A program made the translations under genes and the position numbers. From a bacterium (GTDB taxonomy: Bacteria > Patescibacteriota > Minisyncoccia > Minisyncoccales > CG1-02-41-26), in the NCBI GenBank assembly GCA_030648255.1, contig JAUSHZ010000025.1:1-49263 (forward strand): 49,263 bases of DNA, given 5' to 3'. Below, in pieces: positions 37,200-45,559 of this stretch (position 1 is the stretch's first letter; every line of letters begins with the position of its first letter). The notes below the pieces were generated by a model that saw only the letters and a list, made by a program, of their open reading frames with translations, did not search any database and was not told the origin of the DNA.

Positions 37200-37427
37200 G
37201 TTAGAAATTCTTAATTGAATGGCGAACGATTAGTGAGCCGTGAAATTTAGAAATTCTTACACCCCGTTAAGTGCGAGCCTGCCCGCAGTGCTACAGCGTT
37301 GCAGGCGGGCGATGAGCGAGCTACTTAACTGGGGTTATCTATATTCTTATCCACACCCCAGTGAAGTAAAATTTGAGTACAAATTTTAATTTTAAATTAG
37401 CAAATTTAAAATTACTTCACGGGGTAA
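37200..37427. mobile_element. MITE-like relative of the GIY-YIG element (no ORF)
   Basis: Left part resembles 42805-42886; IR acaccccagtgaagtaaaatttgag (37353-) / aaatttaaaattacttcacggggtaa (37402-37427); last 26 nt identical to 43133-43158. Confidence 0.55.
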
Positions 37428-37537
37428 ATTCGCATTACTAAATTTTATTAAAAATTTAGATGCTCATTTACATTACCACTTTAAAAACCCTAAAACAACA
37501 TTGACAAACCAGCAAAAATACATCATTAATAAATTAG

Positions 37538-37570
37538 AACACCAAAAGGGGTTGTTCTATTTTTTATCTC
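37538..37570 (+). terminator. Hairpin with U-tract between a TTGACA promoter and the 108-aa ORF
   Basis: AGAACACCaaaaGGGGTTGTTCTATTTTTTAT. Confidence 0.6.
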
Positions 37571-37591
37571 CCCACGAAAGGAAGTGATAAA

Positions 37592-37918
37592 ATGGAAGAA
37601 AAAGCTTTTACATGGCAAGGATTACCCATTAAGCAGTGGAAAAATATCTCAGTAGCCGTACTTCTGAAAACCTCAATGGACATATTAGAGGTTATTGCCT
37701 CTGCTGGCTGGCCAATTAGAATCTTGAAAGACAATGTCTTTCAATTTGGCCAAGATAATATCGGTACTATAGAAAGCTTCGAAATACAAAGGGGATCTGT
37801 AATAATAAACTTAAAACTTATGAATATAGATCCAGAACTAAAAAGGAGCAACGTCCATGCTGTTAAGCTATCGAAAAAGAATGGTTTCAGCTTGGGATTG
37901 CCAGTATTTAAAAAATAA
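37592..37918 (+). CDS. Hypothetical protein, 108 aa
   Basis: ORF with SD (GAAAGGAAG) upstream. Confidence 0.5.
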   Translation: MEEKAFTWQGLPIKQWKNISVAVLLKTSMDILEVIASAGWPIRILKDNVFQFGQDNIGTIESFEIQRGSVIINLKLMNIDPELKRSNVHAVKLSKKNGFSLGLPVFKK

Positions 37919-37935
37919 AGACAACCCCTTAGAAA

Positions 37936-37998
37936 TAAAAAGGGCTACCATATAATTCTCAAAAATAATTTAGAGAATTGGTTAGCCCTTTTTAGCTA
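37936..37998. terminator. Long bipartite hairpin terminator
   Basis: AAAAAGGGCTacc..ATTCTC..GAGAAT..gttAGCCCTTTTTAG. Confidence 0.75.
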
Positions 37999-38015
37999 CA
38001 AAAATTTTTAAATAT

Positions 38016-38050
38016 TAGCGTTTAAAGTTGGCGGTGATAATGATTTGACT
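38016..38050 (-). repeat. Detached duplicate of mscS 3' end (direct repeat flanking R-M)
   Basis: Minus strand encodes SQIIITANFKR*; ~30/35 nt identical to 39681-39715. Confidence 0.85.
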
Positions 38051-38681
38051 ACTCTTCGTTCCAATAATCAACCCACCTATCATAAGAATTATATTTTATT
38101 TCTTCTCTTTTCCAAAAAATCTCAATCTTTTTAATTTTTGGATTTTTTGTCAATTGGTCTAATGCCGCAGAGCTTAATTCTACTCCTCTTGGATTTGTTC
38201 CTTGCTTTGGAAGCCTTATGTATTTTTTTCTGCCTATTTTTTTCAAAACTTCTTCCTGCACTTCTTTTGGCAAAAGATAAAAATAACCCATACCACCCCA
38301 GTTTATTTGGACTAAAATAGTATCGCAAGTTGGCTTATAGGCCTTACTAAATTCTATCGCTTTTTTAGGATCAACTGTCCAAATTAACTTAACTCCATTT
38401 ATTTTCTTACCAGACGCAGTTTTTATTGATAACGGCTTATTAAATAATATAACATCTGTTTCGGCTTTAGTTATAGGTATATTTGTTTTTACATCTTCTG
38501 ATCCAAATTTATAAATCAGTAATGCGATTACAATTCTTTCTCTTGCTGAACCCACCTCCATACCCAGCTTACCATCTCTTGAGTTATCTATTTCTGCTAA
38601 TTGAAAAAGATATAGTAGCTTCTTTTTTATTTTCTCTACTATTTTTGAATCTTCAAAAATAGATTCTATGCTCTTTTTCAT
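38049..38681 (-). CDS. Type II restriction endonuclease, ThaI-like family
   Basis: 'ETDVILFNKPLSIKTASGKKINGVKLIWTVDPKKA...CDTILVQINWGGMGYFYLLP'; overlaps the C5-methyltransferase gene by 4 nt. Confidence 0.75.
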   Translation of the reverse strand: MKKSIESIFEDSKIVEKIKKKLLYLFQLAEIDNSRDGKLGMEVGSARERIVIALLIYKFGSEDVKTNIPITKAETDVILFNKPLSIKTASGKKINGVKLIWTVDPKKAIEFSKAYKPTCDTILVQINWGGMGYFYLLPKEVQEEVLKKIGRKKYIRLPKQGTNPRGVELSSAALDQLTKNPKIKKIEIFWKREEIKYNSYDRWVDYWNEE

Positions 38682-39676
38682 AAGTATTTATTTAAAAAAT
38701 TTTCAACTTCCCCCGCAATGTGCCAAGCAAAAACAGGAGGAACTGCGTTTCCTATTTGTTTATATGCGCTTGATGTTGATGGATAGAAAATAAAATCGTC
38801 TGGAAAAGATTGAATTCTTGCCGCCTCTCTTGCTGATAATCTTCTTTTTTTGTTCCAGTGAAATTCGATATTGCCATGATGTTCGGCTCTCATTGTTGGC
38901 CCAATTTTGTCTTTATTAACGAAACTATTACCTTGAGTGCCAGCAAAATATTTTGCCTTTGACCAAAAATGATTATGTGCATCGCCTTCTTTTACTTCCT
39001 CTAGATCGCCAATAGCCTCTGACAAAGTTATTCTTTTCTCTTTATTAAGAACTGGCTCAGGAAAAATAAATTTTGGTAAATTTCTTTTCTTATCAATGCC
39101 AATGATAATAACCCTCTCTCTATTTTCTGGTACCCCAAAGTCAGCTACATGAAACAATTTATAATCAACATCGTAGTCAAGATTGGCAAAATCTTCTTTT
39201 ATGGTTTCTATGGCTTTGCCGTTGTTCATACTTAACAACCCCTTTACATTTTCCGCAATAAACAATATTGGCCTAACCCTTCTAACAGTTTCAACCATAC
39301 TCTTATAAAGATTTCCCCTTTTTGTTTCAAATCCTTTTCTTTTACCGGCTAAACTAAAATCTTGGCAGGGAAAACCGCCAACTACAACATCGGCAGATTC
39401 TGGCATCTTAGGACTAAATAAATCTGGATAATTATTATTTAATAATTTTACGATATCTCCACAAACAATTATTTTCTTTAAGTTTTTCCGAAATGTAAAA
39501 CAAGCATTTTCATCAATATCGTTTGCCCAAATAACATCAAAATTTCTTTTTCCAAAATTTTTACCGAAAACATTAAAATTACCAGTTAAGCCCAGATCTA
39601 AACCACCACAACCAGCAAAGAGCGAAACAGTTGAATATTTTTTCTCTTTTTTATTGTTTAGTTTATGTTCTAACAT
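38678..39676 (-). CDS. DNA (cytosine-5-)-methyltransferase
   Basis: 'SLFAGCGGLDLGL', 'GGFPCQDFSLAGKRKG', 'AENVKGL', 'QIGNAVPP'. Confidence 0.95.
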   Translation of the reverse strand: MLEHKLNNKKEKKYSTVSLFAGCGGLDLGLTGNFNVFGKNFGKRNFDVIWANDIDENACFTFRKNLKKIIVCGDIVKLLNNNYPDLFSPKMPESADVVVGGFPCQDFSLAGKRKGFETKRGNLYKSMVETVRRVRPILFIAENVKGLLSMNNGKAIETIKEDFANLDYDVDYKLFHVADFGVPENRERVIIIGIDKKRNLPKFIFPEPVLNKEKRITLSEAIGDLEEVKEGDAHNHFWSKAKYFAGTQGNSFVNKDKIGPTMRAEHHGNIEFHWNKKRRLSAREAARIQSFPDDFIFYPSTSSAYKQIGNAVPPVFAWHIAGEVENFLNKYL

Positions 39677-39679
39677 CTT

Positions 39680-40222
39680 CTAACGTTTAAAATTGGCGGT
39701 GACAATTATTTGGCTGTTGGGCACATAAAATAACTCGTTGTTTTCTCCCCGCAAAACAGTGCGCCTTAAATTAAAATCCTCCACATATCCTGTTTTTCCG
39801 CCAGCCTCTATTTTTTCACCCACTCTGTACTGATCTTCCAATAAAATCATAATGCCAGAAATATAATCTTTGATAATAGCTTGCGAGGCCAAGCCCAAGG
39901 CCAATCCCCCAACCCCCAAAACCGCTAAAACCGGCGCAATATTTATACCAAAAACCGGCAATAATGTTAAAATCGCAATTATCCAAATAGCCGTTGAAAA
40001 AATTGAGCCAAAAGCTTTTTTTAATGTTTCTATGCGCTTTTCGTTCATTGTTTTCGGGTCGGTTGAGGAAATTCTCTTTCTAACCAATCGTTCGGTAATT
40101 TTTTTTACCAAGCCCAAAGAAAACCTATTGGCCAAATAAGCAACCAATAAAACTAAGGCAATCCGCAAGCCCGGAGTTAAAACTGAAGAAATTATTTCAC
40201 TTGCTGTAATGTCATTTATCAT
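39680..40222 (-). CDS. MscS-like mechanosensitive channel family protein
   Basis: 'VLGVGGLALGLASQAIIKDYISGIMILLEDQYRVGEKIEAGGKTGYVEDFNLRRTVLR'. Confidence 0.85.
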   Translation of the reverse strand: MINDITASEIISSVLTPGLRIALVLLVAYLANRFSLGLVKKITERLVRKRISSTDPKTMNEKRIETLKKAFGSIFSTAIWIIAILTLLPVFGINIAPVLAVLGVGGLALGLASQAIIKDYISGIMILLEDQYRVGEKIEAGGKTGYVEDFNLRRTVLRGENNELFYVPNSQIIVTANFKR

Positions 40223-40716
40223 AAATTTGGATTGTAAATTATATTAGCTGGGTCTTCGCCCTTCATTATTCTATCTACCATTTCAAGCTCGCCTAAAAGC
40301 CCCGGGCAAAACTCATAATTTTTTGCTTCTTGGAAGCTTACCCAAGCATAGTCAGTGCTTTCTTCATTTAATTTCACTTCTCCGCTTTTCCAATTGCAAT
40401 AAAAACTCAAAGTAATAACTGGCGTGCCATCGGGCTTGATAAACGCCAAGTCCAGCAAATAATTTATTTTGCCAATTTCAACTCCTGCCTCTTCCATAAC
40501 TTCTCTTTGTAGGCTTTTCTCTAAAGCAAAATACCAACAATCAGAATTTGATTTTGGCGTGTTTATATAATCACTTGGCTCAATACCACCCCCTGGCACC
40601 GTCCATAAACTTGGAAACATTTTTTTGTTCGGGCTTCTTTTGGCAATTAAAAACTTTCCGTCTTTTATGATAATGGCCGAGGCCACAATTCTGTGAAGCT
40701 CTTTATTTATTGTCAT
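40219..40716 (-). CDS. NUDIX hydrolase
   Basis: Nudix box 'GGGIEPSDY...SLQREVMEEAGVEIG'. Confidence 0.85.
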   Translation of the reverse strand: MTINKELHRIVASAIIIKDGKFLIAKRSPNKKMFPSLWTVPGGGIEPSDYINTPKSNSDCWYFALEKSLQREVMEEAGVEIGKINYLLDLAFIKPDGTPVITLSFYCNWKSGEVKLNEESTDYAWVSFQEAKNYEFCPGLLGELEMVDRIMKGEDPANIIYNPNL

Positions 40717-40725
40717 ATATTTTTA

Positions 40726-41979
40726 TTATACTTTAATTAATTGTTTTTTTAAATTTTGTTTTAAAGGCAATATAAGAAACAGGAAAGAGAGAAACCCAAA
40801 AATAGCGCTCATAAAAAACGGGCAGTTTGGCGAAATATAAAACAAAGCGCCAGCAATCAAGGGCCCGACTATCGAGGCCACAGCCCCAATTGATGACATA
40901 ACTCCCATCAATTCGCCCTGATTGTCATCTTTTTCTTTATTGGAAATATTGCTGGTTATTACCACTCGCAAGACGGACTGGGCAAATGTCATAGCTATTA
41001 AACCAATAATAAAAAAGGGCAACTGTGGCAGGGCCATAAACAAAAATCCAATGCCAAAGAAGAATAAAAGATAAAGCTCTAAATCTTTTTCTGTAAAATA
41101 ACGCAGCCAAAAATGCTTTAAAAAAGCTGCCTGATTTAAAACAATAATAATGCCAATAATTGCCATGGCAACTCCAACAAAAACAGAACCAAGCCCAAAA
41201 ACAGCTCCCACATATAAAGCTAAAGTCACTTGCATGCTCACCGTTGCCAAATTAAACAAAAACCAAATAGCAAAATTCTTGCGCAATAGCTTTTTTTTGA
41301 AAGCCCTTATAACTGGCAATAAAGGATTAAATGAGGGCAAGCTTTCTTTGGAAAATATTTCTTTGAAAATTTCTTTTTTAATTTTTTTATTTTTTCTATC
41401 TAAAGCAACTGGATTTGTTTCGGGTATTAAAAAAATTGCTAAAGCGCCGTTAAAAAAAGCTAAAAAACCTACAAACCAAAATGGAAAAGATGGCGACACC
41501 GAACTCAAAAAACCTCCTAACATTGGCCCTAAAATAAACCCCAAGCCAAAAGCCGCGCCAATTAAGCCAATGTTGTGAGTTTTTTCTTTCGGGGTTTTAG
41601 AAATATCAATTAAGTAGCTTTGGGCGGTTGAAAAATTCCCGGCTGCTGCGCCGTCAATAATTCTGCCAACAAACAAAAAAATTGAGTGAAAAGCGCCCGC
41701 AAAAACAAACCAGCCCAGAGAAGTGCTAAAAATACTAACAATTAAAACAGGTCGCCGGCCATATTTATCAGACAAAACTCCCAGCAAGGGGCTGCTAAAA
41801 AAAGAACAGAAAGAAAAAATGGCAAACAATGAAGTTACCATAAAGGCCGATGCCCCAAACGAAGCAACATAAAATGGTAAAACTGGGATAATAATTCCAA
41901 TGCCAATGGCATCAACCAAAACCGTAAAAAAAATAATGGCTTTTTGCTTATCGAACATAAATATAATGCTAATCAACAA
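40726..41979 (-). CDS. MFS transporter (TetA-like drug antiporter family)
   Basis: 'PLLGVLSDKYGRRPVLIVS', 'GRIIDGAAAGNFSTAQSYLID', multiple TMs. Confidence 0.85.
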   Translation of the reverse strand: MLISIIFMFDKQKAIIFFTVLVDAIGIGIIIPVLPFYVASFGASAFMVTSLFAIFSFCSFFSSPLLGVLSDKYGRRPVLIVSIFSTSLGWFVFAGAFHSIFLFVGRIIDGAAAGNFSTAQSYLIDISKTPKEKTHNIGLIGAAFGLGFILGPMLGGFLSSVSPSFPFWFVGFLAFFNGALAIFLIPETNPVALDRKNKKIKKEIFKEIFSKESLPSFNPLLPVIRAFKKKLLRKNFAIWFLFNLATVSMQVTLALYVGAVFGLGSVFVGVAMAIIGIIIVLNQAAFLKHFWLRYFTEKDLELYLLFFFGIGFLFMALPQLPFFIIGLIAMTFAQSVLRVVITSNISNKEKDDNQGELMGVMSSIGAVASIVGPLIAGALFYISPNCPFFMSAIFGFLSFLFLILPLKQNLKKQLIKV

Positions 41980-42039
41980 ATACGCACACCAATGCTACTA
42001 ATTTATTCGTTGCATTAGTTTTTCATTCGTAGATTAGAA

Positions 42040-42804
42040 TTAACTATTTCTACGAAAGATGTGGATTAAATTATACACCGCTATCCGCCAGGCCTCGGGC
42101 AAGAAAAAAAATGCGTATTTAATTAAAACAAAAAAACTCCAACCGCTATAAATTGCTTGGGTTTGGCGCAAAGTAATAGCCCTGCGCAAATCTTGAGCGG
42201 TTTTGCCTTTAAAAACCGTGTATCCCGTGCCAATGGCTTCTGGGATATGAGCGTCTGATGAGCCAATTTCCGCTTTTAATAAAACTGTTTTATTAATTAA
42301 GCTAGCTCGCAAATTTTCATCTTTTAAGGTTGGTGTGGCATTAACAACTTCAATGCCATCTAATTGCTTACCAAATTTTAATAAAGCTTTTAAGCCAATA
42401 CCGTCCATTAAAACAACGCCTGGCCTGCGAAAAGACATTACCTGAAACGGGTGAGCGGCAATTGCCAAGCCGCCCTGCTCGTGGATTTGGCGAATTGTTT
42501 CTTCAACGGTTTGATGCGACTCAATGGTTTTGCTTAAAAACAAGCCAACAATATGCCCTTCAGTAGAATTTATTTCCTCGCCCACAATTAAGTCAAACCT
42601 ATACCCCTTTCCCTGCCATGCTTGTTTTACTTTTAAGGCGTTATTAATTGAGTCATGGTCGGTTATGGCAATAACACTTAAATCAGTTTTTTCTTGAATA
42701 TAATCTAATAAAACTTTTGGGTCGCCCTCAATTAAATGCACATGCAAATCTGCTTTGCCAAGCCCAGCCATTTGCTCAATTTTTTTCAAACTATTCTTTG
42801 CCAT
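42040..42804 (-). CDS. PHP domain metal-dependent phosphoesterase
   Basis: 'KADLHVHLIEGD', 'VIAITDHDSI', 'IAAHPF', 'GSSDAH'. Confidence 0.85.
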   Translation of the reverse strand: MAKNSLKKIEQMAGLGKADLHVHLIEGDPKVLLDYIQEKTDLSVIAITDHDSINNALKVKQAWQGKGYRFDLIVGEEINSTEGHIVGLFLSKTIESHQTVEETIRQIHEQGGLAIAAHPFQVMSFRRPGVVLMDGIGLKALLKFGKQLDGIEVVNATPTLKDENLRASLINKTVLLKAEIGSSDAHIPEAIGTGYTVFKGKTAQDLRRAITLRQTQAIYSGWSFFVLIKYAFFFLPEAWRIAVYNLIHIFRRNS

Positions 42805-43158
42805 GTTAGAAATCGTTAACGAATGAAGTGGCGATTAGCCACGAGTGAATTTACGAGTTCTTACACCCTGTGAAGTAAGATTTGAGGCGACTTTTTAAAA
42901 ATCTATTGCCGTAAGATGTTTTTAAATATTTTTCTCTATGCATAGCATCTTCACGGTCAAGGCATGCTTCGGAATAAATTAGTTGAAGGGGACGTCTACT
43001 TTTGGTTGAAACTACATGCCCCTCCTGATGCTCCTCAAATCTTAATTTTAAATTTTCAGTATAGCCAATATATAATTTTTTATCTTTTTCGGAAAATAAA
43101 ACATAAATATAGTAGAACATGCTTTTTACTGAAAATTTAAAATTACTTCACGGGGTAA
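42805..43158 (-). mobile_element. GIY-YIG nuclease unit bounded by inverted repeats
   Basis: Arms acaccctgtgaagtaagatttgag (42863-42886) and aaatttaaaattacttcacggggtaa (43133-43158); shares both ends with 37200-37427. Confidence 0.5.
42851..43120 (-). CDS. GIY-YIG nuclease family protein
   Basis: 'YYIYVLFSEKDKKLYIGYTENLKLRFEEHQEGHV', 'REKYLKTSYGNRFLKSRL'. Confidence 0.9.
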   Translation of the reverse strand: MFYYIYVLFSEKDKKLYIGYTENLKLRFEEHQEGHVVSTKSRRPLQLIYSEACLDREDAMHREKYLKTSYGNRFLKSRLKSYFTGCKNS

Positions 43159-43311
43159 GTCCTCCGTAATTTCAAGCTTCGCATGGTAGCTCGCTTTCAA
43201 TAACGGATGACTTATTATAGCTTTTTTTAAGCTATTTTTCAAAAAAAATACTCAAAAATAACACCGCCCTAAGGCGGTGTCAACAAAAAACTCTCTATTT
43301 TATAACTAAAA

Positions 43312-43983
43312 TTATGCTTCGCCCTTTAATTCTTTTTTTAATCTCTCAAAAAATTGATTCATAAAATCTAATCTTTGTTTAGCAAATTCTTTGGCCTTCT
43401 CGGTATAAAGCCTGCCTGGAACAAATTTACACTCTGTTTCAAATTCTAAGTTTGGCGCATGCCTTGAAACATCTTTAATCTTTCCATCTAACTCTCCACC
43501 TACCAAATTATCTTTTATGTATTCCTCCAGAGGAACTTCCGAATAAATTTTCTGGCCATACTGCCCGCCAATGGCGAAAGCTCGCGCAATTCCAACGCAA
43601 CCGAGTGAATCTATCTTGTCTGCGTCAAATAAAATTTTAGCTTCAATTGTCTTAGGGTTCCCTCCTTTAAAGCTATGCGCTCTAATGCAATCCATTATAT
43701 GTCTAATTTTTTCTTCTGAAAATTCTAACTCTCCTAAAATAGATTCGGCCATTTCAGCACCCAATAAAGCATGGCTGGTATTACCAGATGAGTCGGTGTC
43801 CTCTTTAGCTCTGGCGATATCGTGCAATAAAACAGCGGCTTCAAGCACTTCTTTATCAATACTTTCACCTTCCGCTAAATTTAAAGCAAAATTATACACC
43901 CTTGTGGTGTGGTCTAAGCTATGCGCAGAACAAGAAAGTTCTTTTTCAACAATTTCTTTAAGTTTTTGAAGCTTATCCTCCAT
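43312..43983 (-). CDS. HD domain phosphohydrolase
   Basis: 'CSAHSLDHTTRVYNFALNLA...AAVLLHDIARAKED'. Confidence 0.85.
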   Translation of the reverse strand: MEDKLQKLKEIVEKELSCSAHSLDHTTRVYNFALNLAEGESIDKEVLEAAVLLHDIARAKEDTDSSGNTSHALLGAEMAESILGELEFSEEKIRHIMDCIRAHSFKGGNPKTIEAKILFDADKIDSLGCVGIARAFAIGGQYGQKIYSEVPLEEYIKDNLVGGELDGKIKDVSRHAPNLEFETECKFVPGRLYTEKAKEFAKQRLDFMNQFFERLKKELKGEA

Positions 43984-44428
43984 GCTTATAAACTTTATTG
44001 TCTGTATAATTTTCTAAAATTTCAGCGCTTGGAAAGAAAAGTTTTTCCGGCAAACTGTCTAGTTCAAACCATTGCCATTGGGTTATTTCATCTGGCTCCA
44101 TTATTTTTGCCTCGCCCTGAAAATCTTGGCATAAAAACCCGATAGTTACAAAGTGGGCGTCTTCCACCCTATCATTGGCAATGCTTATCAATTTTAACTT
44201 TTCTTGGTTTATTATAATACCTGTCTCTTCTTCAACCTCTCGAGCGGCTGATTGCTCAAAGGTTTCCCCAAAGTGCATTTTGCCCCCTGGCATTGTCCAC
44301 GTGCCTTCCCCATGTAATTCTGAATCTGCTTTTTGGGCGTCATCATGGCGCTTGCCCAACAAAACCTTATTGTCTTTTAGAATAAGCACGCCAAACCCCA
44401 CGCCCACTCTTTTATTTTGTTGTTCCAT
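43973..44428 (-). CDS. NUDIX hydrolase
   Basis: Nudix box 'GGKMHFGETFEQSAAREVEEETGI'. Confidence 0.9.
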   Translation of the reverse strand: MEQQNKRVGVGFGVLILKDNKVLLGKRHDDAQKADSELHGEGTWTMPGGKMHFGETFEQSAAREVEEETGIIINQEKLKLISIANDRVEDAHFVTIGFLCQDFQGEAKIMEPDEITQWQWFELDSLPEKLFFPSAEILENYTDNKVYKHGG

Positions 44429-44446
44429 ATTTTTAAAAAAGTTAAA

Positions 44447-44893
44447 TTATTTAGAGACAACCACGCAAGAATTACTTTTGATTTTGTTTATTTTATCACA
44501 AAGCTCAATGTTGTTATCGTAATGTAAACAACTATTATTCTTTTGTATCTCCTCTATCTTATAATCATTTTCATTTTGCCAGAATTCTCTTCTAAAAATA
44601 ACTTCGTCATAATATTTTATATCATTTTTCCTTAAAAAAGAATAAATAATTTTAGCGCATCTTTTATGGGTATAGGTCAAAATAATAACTTTATCTCCCC
44701 CTGCCTTTGAGTGTTTCATTAACTCTATTATTGGCTCGTTTCTCTTACAAAAAAATGTATAAGTAAAAATAAATGATTTAAAATTACTCAAAAAACAAAA
44801 AATAATATAAAAAAACTTTCTTTTAATCAGCTTCCCGCCAGTTTTAAAAACAATAATAGTATCGTGCAAATCAAAGCTAATTGTTTTATTCAT
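44447..44893 (-). CDS. HAD-superfamily-like hydrolase
   Basis: Motif I 'FDLHDTIIV'; motif II-like 'VIILTYTHKRC'; C-terminal 'HYDNNIELCDKI'. Confidence 0.5.
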   Translation of the reverse strand: MNKTISFDLHDTIIVFKTGGKLIKRKFFYIIFCFLSNFKSFIFTYTFFCKRNEPIIELMKHSKAGGDKVIILTYTHKRCAKIIYSFLRKNDIKYYDEVIFRREFWQNENDYKIEEIQKNNSCLHYDNNIELCDKINKIKSNSCVVVSK

Positions 44894-45519
44894 GAATATT
44901 TTTCGTACAATTTTCTTAATTCTTCAGATAATTTTTCAGGTATTGGCGTTTTGAGATTGCTTTCAAAATCAATGCTATACGCATGAACCTCATCTTCCAG
45001 CACCTCTTCATGATAGCCTGCTTTTAAGCTTAGCTCTTCTTTTATGTTTTTAATATCGTCAAATTGAGAAAGGGTTTGTTGAACCTCTAATCTATAACTA
45101 TCCTTAGTATAAAATAGCCCATGAGCAATTTCGTGTTTTAAAAGCTGGTCTTTTATTTTTGATTTTTTATGTACTCCGATAATATAAAACGCACCCCCTT
45201 CATCTTTAAATATGTCTAAAAAATTCTTTTCTTGTTTAGAAAGCGGATTAAACTTGTCATCATAAAAAGGCTTTAAAATATATGATGGAATGTTAAATCC
45301 ATTCCAATCAGAATAATACGTAAAATCCCCAGACGCAACTCCTTTGGGAGAATTTTTAATATACCACTCCTTAAACTCCTCAAGAGAAAAAACCTTTCCC
45401 CTAAAATTTGGCGATTCGTAGTGCTCTTGAAATCTCAAAAAAGTGGAGGTGATGTCCTTCTGATTTTCAAATGTGAGCAAATGAATTTTGTCTGCCAATT
45501 TTTTATGTTCAATATTCAT
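44890..45519 (-). CDS. Zincin-like protein of unknown function
   Basis: 'LLKHEIAHGLFY' HExxH motif. Start reassigned to MNIEHKK; the ORF-track extension reads through a palindrome. Confidence 0.5.
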   Translation of the reverse strand: MNIEHKKLADKIHLLTFENQKDITSTFLRFQEHYESPNFRGKVFSLEEFKEWYIKNSPKGVASGDFTYYSDWNGFNIPSYILKPFYDDKFNPLSKQEKNFLDIFKDEGGAFYIIGVHKKSKIKDQLLKHEIAHGLFYTKDSYRLEVQQTLSQFDDIKNIKEELSLKAGYHEEVLEDEVHAYSIDFESNLKTPIPEKLSEELRKLYEKYS

Positions 45520-45530
45520 AGCTTGGGAAG

Positions 45531-45555
45531 TTTCCACTGGTCTTACCAGTGGAAA
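45531..45555. repeat. Perfect inverted repeat TTTCCACTGGTcttACCAGTGGAAA
   Basis: Read directly; related hairpin at 47562-47590. Confidence 0.85.
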
Positions 45556-45559
45556 TATT

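Noticed and set aside
39680-40222. mscS-like gene truncated by the R-M insertion
   Set aside because: The orphan tail copy also ends in ANFKR-stop, so the short C-terminus appears native; insertion lies after the gene, not within it.
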